Notes under the pieces: model-generated | Seen by the model: only the letters and a program-made list of their open reading frames with translations | What the model was told of the DNA's origin: nothing | The model's database searches: none | Program-made: the position numbers and the translations under genes | Origin: Cenococcum geophilum 1.58 | Taxonomy: Eukaryota > Ascomycota > Dothideomycetes > Gloniales > Gloniaceae | Assembly (NCBI GenBank): GCA_001692895.1 | Contig: KV748232.1 | Coordinates: 372,001 to 436,000 of the forward strand | Direction: 5' to 3' | Length of the DNA stretch: 64,000 nucleotides | Shown: piece after piece, positions 31,323 to 43,712 of the stretch | Layout of the letters: the number at the start of each line of letters is the position of its first letter | How positions within the stretch are numbered: position 1 is the stretch's first letter

Positions 31323-31770
31323 ATAAAAAGAGGTTCCCTACGCCCTCGCCGCATCCCTTTGCGATCTCAGAGCTAGTGCAAGCCCAAGGGTGTCCTGTTG
31401 TACGCCTAGGGCGCGTCCACGTTGACTGGCTATGATAAGACCAGTTTCGGGCCTGGCTACGAGCCAGGTAGTTGTACATCGGGTGGTTTTCGTATCCCAG
31501 TTTCCCTTGATAGGCCTCCCTAGGTGGTAGAGCAGGAGCCTCAAGCGGAGGCAGTAAGGCTCCTGGTGTTGTTGAGGGCGATGCTTTGGTACGCGTCGCG
31601 GGCTCAACACCACAGAACCGCGACGACAGCGCGTTGCATGCGCTGCGACGGCTCCCTACCATCGCCTCTGCACTTAGCCATCAAAAGGAACGAATTCCTG
31701 ATGATGTTTCCACCCGCGGCGGCGTGGACGCGTGCAGTAGGGCTTCGCGGGTTTAAATCCGCTATAATAA

Positions 31771-31989
31771 CTATTATAGCCCTAGTTAGGGAATAAATAA
31801 CTATAATATAATAGTCCTTTATAGATACCTTGGCCTAGTAATAAACTATACTAAAAGCTTAGTATTAGTAATTAATTAAAGTAATATGCAAAGGACTTTA
31901 TAATACTAAAGTACTTGCATTAGAGACCCTAATAGCAACACCTATAAACGAAAATTAAAATAATTATATACGAACCTAACCTATTAAAT
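31771..31989 (+). other. End of element C 5' LTR and leader
   Basis: Follows the right copy of the LINE target duplication. It should contain the last part of the LTR, the primer-binding site and the gag leader, but the 3' border of the LTR cannot be fixed because the 3' LTR runs off the window before this point. Confidence 0.45.
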
Positions 31990-32860
31990 ATAAACCCTAA
32001 ACTAGTAATAGCAGCTTAACCTATACCTATAATAAACCTAATACCTACTACGAAATCTAAAAAGCTCCCTAACCCTCTAATGTTTAATAGAAATTAAAAT
32101 AACCTACGTCCCTTTATAACTAAGCTCCGTCTTAAACTTTTAATAAACTATAACTAATACTCTACTAAAGCTAGCAAGATTAGCTATAGAATATCTTATT
32201 TAAGTAAAAACGCTATATAAACTATAAACCTATTCTTCCATAATAGCACCTTTATTAATTTTAAAATCTTTATCTCTCTACTAGAATAAACGTATAATAA
32301 CGCCAGCTGTAAATATATAGCTATTACTAAACTTAAAAACCTATAATAACGGAACCGAGACTTTACTAGCTTCTTTTCGGAATTTTTAGGCTTTATTAAT
32401 AAACTAGATTGGAATAAAGCCGCTAGAGTTATTACCCTCCATTAAGCTATTTCGGATAAAATTAAAGTATAGTTAGTAGGTAGAGAACTACTAAAGGACT
32501 TACCCAAATTTGCTATAATATATTAACGAATTAATAAGGACCTTTAATATAATAAATAGACTTGTTTCCTAAAGCTAACCACACCTTATATTTAAAACTC
32601 CACGAAACTAGTATATACCCTAAAGCGCGATCTATCTCTAAGACCTAAAAGCCCTATATATAACCCTATAGACCTTAATACTACTTAATCCTATACATCC
32701 TTAGGAACTAATAAATAAAGAATATAAGCCGTAAATAGAGAATATTTTAGATGTGGAAAAAAGGGATATATTTAAAGGGATTGCCAAACTTACCCTTTTA
32801 AAAAGGTTTGCTGTAGCTCCTCTTAATTCTTAAGTTGCACTTATTTTATAAATTGTACTT
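31990..32860 (+). pseudogene. Element C gag
   Basis: Plus-strand Gag frame. The capsid part reads INFKIFISLLE.TYNNASCKYIAITKL (about 32255-32340), RNRDFTSFFSEFLGFINKLDWN (about 32355-32420) and ISDKIKV.LVGRELLKDLPKF (about 32450-32515), the characteristic fungal Gypsy Gag helical core. A nucleocapsid CCHC knuckle follows at about 32739-32787, reading FRCGKKGYI.RDC, with the first Cys changed to Tyr. Stops are TAA/TAG. Gag would coat the element RNA; protease and RT follow in order from 33 kb, in the normal arrangement. Confidence 0.88.
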
Positions 32861-33049
32861 ATTCTATAAATTATACTTAGTTACTATAAAGCGTCTTATC
32901 TTCGGTTAATTCGGAAAATAAATTATCCTAGGACTAAGTTATGCCTTAAGATAAGAAGTGGAAGAGCATAAGTGTCTAGGCTTTTTTAGCGCTAATATAT
33001 AATATAACTCCCTTAATATACTTAGCAAAATTTAAACACTTAAAAAATA

Positions 33050-34230
33050 AAAGGAAGTATAAATCCTTATAGACAGCGGAGCTATTAGTATAGGCTTTAT
33101 TAATATAAACTACGTAAAAACTTAACGCTTAAATTTAAAAAAAACTTAATAAGCTATAAGGCCTATAAGGCTTTAATAGTAAGCCTTTAATATACGGCGA
33201 ACTAACGCACTATACTCTTATAAAGATGCGGATAGGCAAATACCTTAAATATATTTCCCTATTTATAACACCCTTAAAGCATTATAAGGTAATACTTAGA
33301 TATAGATAGCTAAAATAACACGACCCTTTAATTAAAGAAACACTAAAATTCCGTATAACCTACTACCGAAGTTATTACTTAAAATACTACTTACCCTATA
33401 AACATGTATATAACTATTTAAATTTAATATAATATAAATTACCCTTACTATAAATCTTAAACTAATATAATAAAGTTATAACTACTAATTGTAGTAAAGA
33501 ATGCGAAGATAATATATTAAAACCCCATAAAATTTATATAGTATAAGCCGCATTCTTTTATTTATTAGCAAGAAAACAAGACTATAAGATTTTTACTATA
33601 ACACTAAAAGATATTAAAAAGGCGTTAGAACTAAAGTAATATATTAACCCCTAACCTCTTATACCTAAAGAATATTATAATCTAATTAATATATTTAAGA
33701 AACGATTTATAGACTAACTATCCCTATATTAAAACGAGTATAATTTTAAGATAGAACTTAAACCTAGTATAACGCTAAAGTTTGGCCCGTTATACGGTAT
33801 ATCGCAAAAAGAGCTATTTATAATGCGATAATACCTTAAAGAGCACCTAGAGAAAGGATTTATTTGCCCTAGTTAATTACTATTTACCTTACTTATACTA
33901 TTTATTAAGAAACCTAAAAGAGGCTTAAGATTCTATATTAATTATTAAGCCCTAAATATAATTATAATTTAAAACCAATATCTAATTCCTCTGCTTTAAG
34001 AAACGCTTAACTATTTAGTAAAAGTATAATACTTTATAAAGCTTAACGTAGTTACTGCCTTTAATTAAATCCGTATTTATAAAGGAGATAAGAAGTATAC
34101 GGCTTTCTATATATAATAGGGACTTTTTAAATACCTAGTAATGCCGTTTAGTATAAAGAACGGTCCTAGTATATTTTAGCAATACGTTAATAATACGCTT
34201 CGCGAATTCCTTAATATATTTATTACCGCG
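33050..34230 (+). pseudogene. Element C pol, part 1: protease and N-terminal half of RT
   Basis: Aspartic protease with ILIDSGAISIGFIN at about 33067-33110 (intact D-S-G-A). RT begins about 33760 (LKFGPLYGIS, KEHLEKGFICPS), followed by LFIKKPKRGLRFYINY (about 33895-33945) and MPFSIKNGPSIF.QYVNNTLREF (about 34140-34205), with the cut just after FITA at 34230. The missing next residues, including the polymerase Asp pair region, resume at 42187 after A2. The target duplication CCGCG is at 34226-34230 and 42182-42186. Broken by TAA/TAG. Confidence 0.88.
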
Positions 34231-34655
34231 TGTAACGGAACCTTGTAGCAAGAACTACGGTAGGCTCATTATTAGGCTAGGTGTATAGGAAATGCAAGTA
34301 TAAGAGTTAACAACGTAATAATAACTAGTGGAGTGGTTACCTAACAGATTAACTCTAATTGTATTCTAAAAATCACTATAAGGAAGGAACTATCTAGGTA
34401 GGGATTAAGGGTCCTTAAATACACAACCGTACTCCTATGAAATCCTTCTTATACGTGATATACGTCTTATATATAAGGTACATAAGTTCCTCTCGTTCCT
34501 CTTATTCAATATATAGCATATTATATAACCTTAGTTACCATTCCTCGTCACATAGTTCTATCGGCTCTATCCTAAACCGTGCCTAAATTAACCAACTAGC
34601 TTCTTCCGTTTCTTCTCTAAGTAGTTATAATATCATACTTAAAGCGTCCGTAACA
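34231..34655 (-). repeat. 3' LTR of A2 (left copy)
   Basis: Plus-strand ends TGTAACGG...CCGTAACA. The adjacent ctatctccctcctctt is the polypurine tract on the minus strand, making this the 3' LTR. Confidence 0.93.
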
Positions 34656-37600
34656 CTATCTCCCTCCTCTTTATCTTCGTCCTCAAAAATTCAAAACATC
34701 TCTAAGTTATTCACTAGAGGTATAATATCCGTTTAATTAATTTGGTTAACATTATTACTTATTATACCTAAAGTAATTTCTTCTTTACACGCCTAACGTC
34801 GTACTCGCACTATTACTGCAATATTATCTCTTAATGAGATTATACCGTCTCCGTATTCTCATTATTTAAAAGAGGGGTTAGTTTATATTGCGTTAGCGAA
34901 CCCATCTTCGCGATAACCGTCCTCTTATTTAGAGTGTACTAAAGCGAATATTTATTCGTCCTATAACGTTCGCTCTACTTTTAATACTAAATATACGCGA
35001 CCTATTACTCTTAATAGTCATCTAGTTCCCTAATTGATTTGTCTTAGGGTCTTATATTTAATCTGCTACTGCGCGGCTAGATAGTAAACTATTATAAGCC
35101 CTTGCTAAGTTAGAATGTTCCTATAACGCGGAATAGAAGGCCCTAGATGCTTGGATTACGGCATTTACTTATCTGCTTTGTCTTAAAAAGGTTTATAAGA
35201 AGGTTTATTTTAAGGAGTGGAAACTTATAGAATAAGGTTTATAGGAACTAGGTAATAAAAGAACGGATTCTCCTCTAATAGAGAAGGAAACAAATCTAAG
35301 TAGTTCAGCAACTGCTCTTTTTAGGTCCCCCTTAGGTAACTTATTTTTTAGCGATTCTTCTTTATTAATACTGCCTGACCTAATCTCTTCCGATACTCCT
35401 ATACCTTTCCTATAGCGTTCTTTAAATTTTCTAGTAGCTTCTAGGTAGTCTTAGTATAGCCTATCCACTTAACCTCGTACTATATCTCATCGTTAGTGTT
35501 CTTATAATTAACAATCTTTAAAACTTACTATTTGTCTTCTTCTTATCCTCTATATATATCTGCTTTATAGACCGGTGGCTTAATATTCCCATATACTGGC
35601 TTTAGCATTGTGATATGCTATATAGGGTAGATCTTTATTTTGGCTAGTAGGTTTAACTTAAATATAACCAGTAAAATCCTTTATGTAATTTTAAAAGGTC
35701 CTAGTTTAACATGGTTTAACTTCTTACTTAGTTATCAACTCTTAAAATTTTTATATAGTAACCACACTTTATCTCCCTCCTTAAGATCTAGTCCCTCAGA
35801 TCTCTTAGTATCGTAGTACTTTTTTATTCTCTCTTATACTTTCTTTACTAATTCCATAAGGTCTATATAAAGATTCATTAACGTCTTTATTCTCTCTTTA
35901 GCTATACTACTTATTTTCTTTACTTGCCGTAGTAATAATAATATTCTTAGCTTATATCCGTAATTTGCCTTAAATAGTAATATACCTGTTCCTTCTTAAG
36001 GTGTTGCATTATATGCGAACTATATAACTAGTAATAGTAATACCTAATTATTCTGTACATAATTAATATAATGCCTTAGATACTGCTCTAGCGTCTAATT
36101 TAATCTTTCTATTTAACCGTCTGTCTACAGGTAATATACGGTGGAAGTTACTGCTTAAACTCCTTACTCCGCTAAAAAGACTTCCCAGAATACTACTATA
36201 AATCTTAGATCTCTATCTAATATAATCTTGCTTAATACTCCATGTCTTGCAAACACTTCTTTAACGTAGATTCTAGCAATATCTTCCGCTAAGATTTCTT
36301 CTATGCATGCTATAAAGTATCCCCACTTCATAAGCTTGTCTACTATTACTAAGATTACATTATAATCTTATCCGGTAATAGGATCTTTTAATTTTAGCAA
36401 CTTAATAATAAAGTCCTATAATATAACCTCCTATAGTCTCTCTGGTATTTTAATAGGTTATAGCCCTCCGTATAGCTTATACCTTATTAGTTTATTCCTT
36501 TAGCAATCTAGATATTCCTTTATAACCCTTTTAACTATCCTCTAGATTCCGTTAATAATGTACTCCTCCTAGAGTCTTGACACTAAGCCCGTAGCTCCAT
36601 TATGTCCTTAGGTTAATCCCTTATAGAAGTCCTCCACAAACTACTCTGCTATGCTTCTTAGGATATACTTTACTTCTTAATTTTCGTATATATCCGTCTA
36701 TAGATCTTCTAGCTGTACTTCTAGAATTCTTTATACCTAAAAGCTTTCTAGTGTTTTATAGACTTTCTCTAGTTTATTATCTTCTTAAATTACTACGATT
36801 TTTGGATAATTATACCTAATTAATCTATCTATATCTTTTTGTAATAAAGCCCCTAATAGCTTTTCTTCATTTTATAGTTCAGCTTTACAGCTTAGAGTAT
36901 CTGCCCTTATATTGTCTGTACCCTTAGTATACTAAATCTTAAAATGGTATTCCGTAAGTATCTCTACCTATTTAACCTATCTTTAGTTAAGTTCCTTTAT
37001 TATTAGGAATCCTATTAGGTTCTTATAATCCGTCTTAACTATAAATGGTTTCTCTATACCTTATAAAAATGCTCTCTATTTTTTTAATACTATAACTATA
37101 CCTAATAACTCCTTATTATAGATGTCATAGTTTAACTCTAGTGGTGTCATTTTCCGACTATAGTATACCACTAGGTGCCATCTATCTTAATGCCTTTATA
37201 TAAAGTATGCCCCTAGTGTATAGTTTAATATATCTATTTCTACAACCGTCTCTAGTTTTAGTTAATAGATCTTAAGAACTGGCTCCTGGGTAAACAACTC
37301 TTTAACTTTCTTAAAGAGTTCTTTTTACTCCTTTCCCTATACCCATAGTTCTTCTTTCTTTATTAACCGCGTAAATGGCTTAATATCCTTTAACTACTAC
37401 GCTATAAACCTTCTACAGTAATTGCAAAACCCTAGGAACGATCTTAACTATATAACGTTCTCTAGTTCCTGCCAATTTACTATAGCCTCAATCTTTTTTA
37501 GATCTATGCTAAGTTGGCCTAGTTTAATAATAAATTTAACAAAATCAGTCTTCCTGGTAAAGAACTCGCATTTCTTAATTGCTACTGGCATCTATTCTTC

Positions 37601-38690
37601 TTATAGTCTCTTTAAAACCCATTTAATGTGTTCCCCATATTCTTTTTTAGTCATTAAGTAGATAATAATATCGTTAAGATATACTATAACAAATTTATCC
37701 AAGTATTCTCCTAATATATTATTAATACACTTCTGGAATATTACTGGTGCGTTTATAAGTCCGAATTGTATAACTAATAGTTTATATAGTCCTTCTTTTA
37801 ACCTAAAGGCTGCCTTCTATTTATTACCTTCCTTAATTCTAATCTAATAGTACGCCTATCTTAGATCTATCTTTATGAAGATTTGCGCATTACCTATCCT
37901 ATTTTAGATTTCGCTAATTAAGGGTAAAGGATACCTATCCTTCCTAGTAATGCTGTTTAACTATCTATAGTTAATACACAGCCTTAGTTTGCTATTCTTC
38001 TTTGGTATAAATAGTACTAGATAACCCACTAATAACTGCGATGGTCTAATGTATCCCTTTTATAGATTTTTCTAGATAAACTCTTTTAACGCTCTACCTT
38101 CTTCTTTAGTAAGCTTATAGATTAGAAAGAACTTTAGACTTGTTTCTAGTTCCAACTCTATTTTATAGTCCCATGCTACATATTTTGACAGCTTTTTACT
38201 TTCCGGTAACCATAGTTTCTTACCATACTTGTAGTATCTCTTTAGTATATAGCTTAGTCCTTTTTTTATTTCTTCATAGGTTGCTCCTACTTAGTACTAT
38301 ACCAACTTGGCTTATTATTATATCTTGCGGCGTTAAGTATCTCTAATATTGACCTAATCTATAATCCAATTGATCCTTGGATTATATTCCTATAACTAAG
38401 GTATACCTAATACTGCCTCGTCCTATCCTAATAGTAGGATATTAAAAGACACCTTAATTTATCTCCCTTTAATAGTTATCCGAATAGGTCCTGTTTTAAG
38501 ATTAATAATCCCTCCTCTATAGGTTATTAGATCTCCTAAAATCGTAACTAATAGGTAAGGTTACTCCTTTTATCTATAAGGTAGTCCTATTCTCTTAACT
38601 GCTGCTAGTAAGATATAGTTTCGCGTTACTCCACTATCTATTAGCGCTTTAAACTACTAATCTTGCTAACTAACTTATAAATTTAGGTGT
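34656..38690 (-). pseudogene. A2 pol with chromodomain and C-terminal tail
   Basis: Minus-strand pol. Protease is at about 38.62 kb (ALIDSGVTRNYILL). RT lies at about 38.1-37.5 kb, with YLDKFVIVYLNDIIIYL at about 37.64-37.70 kb and then KKCEFFTRKTDFVKFIIK. RNase H is at about 37.2-36.9 kb and integrase at about 36.6-35.7 kb, where many stops occur. The integrase end (YIKLNLLAKIKIYPI) and chromodomain lie at about 35.65-35.43 kb. After RYRKGIGV a further coding-like tail runs to about 34.8 kb (SFHSLK.TFL.TFLRQSR, then ASRAFYSAL, YNSLLSSRAVAD). That tail is shared with A1 and A3 and is not a domain I know. Broken by TAA/TAG and frame changes. Confidence 0.88.
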
Positions 38691-38959
38691 CGTCCTTAAA
38701 TTCCTTTAAGGGTCTAAGGCTCTACCACTAGCTCCCTCTGGTCCCGTAGGCCTCTACTTTTCCCAACTATTAACTGCTTAATCTTGGTGCACTTAGCTCG
38801 CTCTTTAGCTAATGCCTAGTTCGCTTTTTATCTTTAATATACCATAGATATATATTTTCTGGGCATTCCTACTACTATTGTCCGTCTAAGCATTCTTCTG
38901 TAAGGAATCTTCCTAGTTAAAGTACTAAACTTCCTTCCTCTTGGACCTCTGCTGGATGC

Positions 38960-41642
38960 CATCTATATATATATTTAGCATTTCTATACTATTACTCGTC
39001 CATTATCCAGTATATCTTTATAGGGTATTTCCGATTCTTTTCCTTCGGATTTTTATATATTTCGTATATATTGTCCACATACGCAATCTATAATAACGTG
39101 TAGTATACTAGGTGCTTTGGGTTAACTCTTAGCTTATCTTTATCCCTAAGTTTAAACCTTTATTATGCTAATCTAAACGTTATAACCTTATTTATAGGTG
39201 CTAAGATGCGTCTCTCGCTTCTCTAGTCCTCTAAACGTTCCTTTAGATCCTTTAACGTTATAATTAAGGCTCCTTTAATATATGTTATAGCCTTCTTTAT
39301 AATCGGGTGGTCCTAGATAACTTTTTTATCTAACCATATATAGAAATCTTCCTACTTATTATTATGCCTTTGCCTATACCACTTTTAGTATAGCTACTAG
39401 AGTATATATAGTTTATCCGTAAGGAAGTATCTTCTTATTACTGCATCGTGACAGCCCTTTATATATCGTTCCTTAAACCTAGTAGGAATCCCTAAATCCT
39501 CTTTATCTTCTAGTTTAGTAAGCCACTTAGCTCTTAGTGTGCCTACTCTTAGCCTATTAGTGATTCTTTATACTAGTACTCTGTCCTTTATACGTCCTAA
39601 TATGCTAGATCTCTTATCTAGTTTCTATTCTTGCTATATAATAATTCTTTATCTAAACTCTTCTATAGTTTCTTTTGGTTTGCGCCTTGCGCTCTAATCC
39701 TTAAAGTTGTCTTACTTCTTAATCCTAGTATTAACTTTTTAATCTTTAGTCCGAATACTTTGTTTAACTAGTAAATCCTCTAAGTCTATGTATTCGTCTC
39801 CTAGTCTAATTACTGTTTATACCGCAGATTCTCTAATCTATAAAGAAGCTCCTTATCTTTTATCTATAGATATCCTAATTCGCACTCCAAATTCTTAACC
39901 CCTTAAGTTCTTTAATCCCGAGCTTACTTCTAACTTAAGCTTAGCTCTAGCCTTAGTCCAACTAGGCTTATTTAGTGTTCTTATCTCATTTTAAGAGTCT
40001 TAAATCTCACTTATCTTATCTTAAGAATCTTATACCTGTAGGAACTTTTGTCCTAAGCTTATTTATATAGTTCTAAACTAAGCTACTACTCTACTCTATC
40101 GGTTATTATCTGTTGTAGGTCCTTAAGCTTACCTTATCTCGTCTTAAGAATCTTGGTTATCTCTTATCTCGCTATAAAAATCTTAAGCCTTTGGCCTTTT
40201 GCCTTTATTAAGTGCCGAAGTGGTTCGCTATCCTACTTCTCTTACGTCTTATAAAGCGATAGACATCGTGTTTAGTGGGGTTTTAATCCCTACTAATATT
40301 CCCTATTCTATAGTGGAATTATCCTCTACCTTTGGTATGACATTTCTGAGGTCTACTCGCTCCTAGTAAGCGGCCCTTATTGCCTTATCGTTATGGAATG
40401 TTTCGCCTAGGTTGAATTTATTATCCTTAATGTCCGATCTACGAACTGGTTCATTAGTTCCTCTGTATCCTATAGGTGCTAGCTCTTATAGCTAATAGCT
40501 TGCGCCGTACTTAGCGTCCTTATAAATTCGGTATACGTTATTATAACAAAACGCAAAACTTTTAATTAAACATTTTTTTGTTCCTTATAGTATATTATCG
40601 TCCCTCTATACGTATATATCGTCTACTAGTCTCATACCTTTTACTATATAGTAACTCTGCCTACTTCTACAGTCTCTAACGTAATAACCCTATTTTCCGC
40701 AATTTATATAAGCTCCTTCTTTAAACCATTTCTCTTACTATAGAGTCCGTTTAAATATCTTCTGCTAATAAGATCCCTAATTTGGCCTCTACTTCTTAGA
40801 CTTTTAATTACTTAATCCTTATTCTCTAGGTTTCTATAGTTTGCTCTATCCCCTATAGGCTTCTTTGGTACTACTTAGGTCTATTAGCTCTACGCTATAC
40901 CATAGTTTCTAACTTGGCTTTTATTGTTGCGTACTCTACGCCTTATATAACTATAAAACTCTATCCTAGCCTCTCTTAGCCTATTCCCTTTAGTAGATTT
41001 AATTATTAATCTTAATTACCTAATCTATTAGATCCTTTAGGGTGTTTATATCTTTTATTAGGATAATTATGTCCTAGACTTTAGCCTTAAGTCCCTATTT
41101 ATACTGTGCCATAAGCGCCCTATTATTCTACTTTACTTATATTGCTAGTGTCTAGAACTATATTATATACTTAATTACTAAAGTTCGTTATATAAGGTTC
41201 TAGAGTTTTTTTTTCGCTATAGTTATTTCTTCTAGGTCTCTAAATATCTGTGTTAGTTGCTCTATAAATCCTTCCTAACTTAAGAACATAAATCGCACGT
41301 CTTAGTTAGTGGTCGTTATTTCGTTTGCTTATATCTCTATAAGGTAAAATTTAAACCACTTAAGTGCTTTTCCTAATAAGAATAGTCCTGCGTAGGCTAT
41401 CTAATTTATAGGTGTAGGTAACTTTACTTTTTCTTATAAGACCTTAAAATGTATCTATATAAGGAATCCTTTAAGCTTTAACCTCTCTCTAGTAAATCTC
41501 CTAATTAATAGTAGCTTAATCTTTACTGCTCCTATCCCGTTAAGTCTTTCTTCTAATACTATATTATTAGCTATTAGCTGGTTAACTATTTCCTATAGCT
41601 ATCTAACCGTTATAGGTTGCTATAAGTTAGTATTTGCCATAC
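38960..41642 (-). pseudogene. A2 gag, with a long spacer to protease
   Basis: Minus-strand Gag starting about 41642 (MANTNL, then PITVR). It has the capsid core KLPTPIN.IAYAGLFLLGKALKWF (about 41.42-41.34 kb), DVRFMF.S.EGFIEQLTQIFRDLEE (about 41.30-41.23 kb) and ALMAQYK.GLKAKV.D (about 41.12-41.07 kb). This is the large Gag type of fungal chromoviruses. A Lys/Arg/Gln-rich part follows, and a knuckle may lie near 40.7 kb (SKRGYYVR-like). About 2 kb of decayed sequence between gag and protease (38.7-40.5 kb) reads as low-complexity coding (repeated ctcttatctt/aagaatctta words at 39.95-40.2 kb). Confidence 0.75.
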
Positions 41643-41756
41643 TAGTATTACCTCCTATCCTTAAAGTAGTTGCTGCTGTTAATAGCGTTGTAGTGGCTGC
41701 TTTTAGTAGCATATTGTTTAACTTCTTATATTAATATTGTAACTAGGTAGTAATTA

Positions 41757-42181
41757 TATAACGGAACCTTGTAGCAAGAACTACGGTAGGCTTGTTATTA
41801 GGCTAGATATATAGGAAATGCAAATATAAGAGTTAACAACGTAATAATAACTAGTGGAGTAGTTGCCCAACAGATTAACTCTAATTGTATTCTGAGAATT
41901 ACTATAAGGAAGGAACTATTTAGGTAGGGACTAAGGGTCCTTAAATACACAACCATACTCCTATGAAATCCTTCTTATATGTAATATACGTCTTATATAT
42001 AAGGTATATAAGTTCCTCTTATTCCTCTTGTTTAATACATAGCACATTATATAACCTTGGTTACTATTCCTCGTTATATAGTTCTATCGGCTCCATCCTA
42101 GACCGTGCCTAAATTAACCAACTAGCTTCTTCCGTCTCTTCTCCAAGTAGTTATAACATCGTACTTAAAGCGTCTGTAACA
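41757..42181 (-). repeat. 5' LTR of A2 (right copy)
   Basis: 425 bp, aligned end to end with 34231-34655 apart from transitions. Confidence 0.93.
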
Positions 42182-42186
42182 CCGCG

Positions 42187-43712
42187 TATATTAATAATAT
42201 CTTAATTTATTCGTCTTTGCTTTTTAAGCATTAAAAGTATATTTAAATAGTCCTTAAACGCCTATAAGACGCAGGCTTATAATGTAATATTAAGAAATAC
42301 AAGTTCTATATATCCAAAGTTATATACTTAGGCCTAATTATATCCCGCAACGAAATTAAAATAGACCCTAAAAAAATCGCTATAATTATAAACTGGGAAA
42401 GTCCTAATAGTGTATAAGACATTTAAGGATTTCTAGAATTTGCAAATTTCTACCGTTAATTTATTAATCACTTCTTAAAAATTATTTAGCTATTAGTAAA
42501 CTTAATAAGAAAGAATATAAGATTTAAATAGACTACTAAATATAAATAAGCTTTTAATAACCTAAAATATTATTTTATAACTGCTTTAATTCTTACCNAC
42601 TTTAANCTAGACCTTAAATNTATTATTAAAANAGACTNNTCTAATTATATANTANGAGGAGTNTTATTATAATATAATAAGAACGGCGAGCTACGCCTAG
42701 TAGCCTTTCTCTCCTAGAAACTTACCCCTGTTAAATTAAACTATAAAATATATAATAAGGAACTGCTTATAATTATTAGATGCTTTAAATAATAGCGTCT
42801 AGAACTTAAAGGATTATTATTTCTAATACGCGTATTAACGGACTATAAAAACCTATAGTACTTTATAACTATAAGTAATTAACGCAGCGCTAAATTTATT
42901 AGGCTAAATACCTCTTATAATTTAACTTTAAGATTATATACTAACCTAGTAAACTTAATTAGAAGCCTAACTTATTAATATAATAATTATAGAACTTACC
43001 TATAAACGCCTCTAATAAACGGATTATAAATTAATTATAAATTCTACTACCCCCTAAACGCTTTAAGAAACTACACCCTATATTTTTAAATACGGAACTT
43101 AATAGGAATAAATTAGAAATTAATAAGTGGGATATAGAAATTAATAAATTAATAGAGTATAAATATAAGAACGACCCCTAGATAGCAGATATAATAAAAG
43201 CAATTTAAATAGAGAAACGGCAATATAAGGATATTACACTCGCTAAATGCGAAATCCGCAATAATCAGTTATACTATTAATAGAAAATAGTAGTCCTAAA
43301 TTCTAAACCCTTATAATTTAAGATACTCAAATTTATACACGATTCCCCTATAGTAGGGTATTTTAGCTATATAAAGACCTATAAGATTATCTAACAAGTA
43401 TATTACTAGCCTATAATGCACGACTATATATAAAAATACATTTAAGCATATAGAATGTGCGTACGTGGGAAGACCTCTTATATAAAGAAATAAGGAGTAC
43501 TTTAACCGTTGCCAATTCTAATATAAAGATAGCAAGATATTTTAATTAACTTTATAGTTAACCTGCCTAATAGTAATAGGTTTATAAATATTATAGTAGT
43601 TATTAACCGTCTTATAAAAATGTAATATATAATTTCTATAGACTTAATTAATGCAATATTAGTAGCTAAATATTTTATTAAGTACGTCTTTAAGCTACAC
43701 AGACTTCCTAAT
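42187..43712 (+). pseudogene. Element C pol, part 2: RT end, RNase H, integrase start
   Basis: Resumes with YINNILIYSS (about 42.2 kb), the RT polymerase motif with Asn in place of Asp, then the thumb (KKYKFYISKVIYLGLII, FLEFANFYR.FINHF). RNase H lies at about 42.59-42.95 kb, with Ns at 42598-42664 over the TDAS motif, then LVAFLS.KL and YNKELL. The integrase zinc domain (about 43.33-43.5 kb) and the start of the core (LINFIVNLPNSN, about 43.54 kb; IIVVINRLIK) follow. It breaks at LHRLPN (43712), where D is inserted (CTAAT at 43708-43712 and 49617-49621), and continues at 49622. Confidence 0.88.
42598..42664. other. Scattered ambiguous bases in element C RNase H
   Basis: Interleaved Ns over the same conserved RNase H segment as in element B at 4531-4562. 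Confidence 0.8.

Larger units (their letters stand above)
20339..31753 (-). mobile_element. Tad1-like LINE, internally deleted and invaded (inferred span)
   Basis: The string ttaaatccgctataata occurs on both sides (about 20322-20338 and 31754-31770), a 17-bp target duplication of the kind LINEs make. At the left end the minus strand reads ...gaat followed by ATT repeats, a plausible simple 3' tail. At the right end lies a GC-rich 5' region with tandem repeats. LINE protein sequence is at 28850-30145 on the minus strand. Between the tail and the ORF lie the Helitron, Copia pieces and tandem repeats, taken here as later insertions into the LINE 3' region. The span is an inference from the flanking duplication. 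Confidence 0.55.
30146..31753 (-). other. GC-rich 5' region of the LINE, with tandem repeats
   Basis: GC-rich island in an AT-rich window. It holds several repeat types: two copies about 180 bp apart of a roughly 40-bp unit (gcaccacgcctattaagacc at about 30953 and 31139), a GTCGC-rich minisatellite (31076-31126), and four spaced copies of ccttaacaagttc (31210-31322). Open frames of 60-117 codons on both strands (for example 31321-31662 and 30893-31246, minus) are low-complexity and repeat-derived. One of them could be the start of a LINE ORF, but nothing matches a known domain. Read as the LINE 5' leader. Confidence 0.5.
34231..42181 (-). mobile_element. Ty3/Gypsy family A copy A2, complete, inserted in C
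   Basis: 7951 bp, minus orientation, with 425-bp LTRs at 34231-34655 and 41757-42181 and target duplication CCGCG. Removing it joins the two halves of the element C RT in frame. Heavily RIP-mutated. Same family as A1 and A3. Confidence 0.95.

Noticed and set aside
30754-31796. Several overlapping open frames of 60-117 codons on both strands
   Set aside because: GC-rich and full of tandem repeats, which creates open frames by chance; no domain, and frames on both strands overlap.
37422-38346. Two plus-strand open frames (79 and 68 codons)
   Set aside because: Antisense to the A2 reverse transcriptase and protease region.
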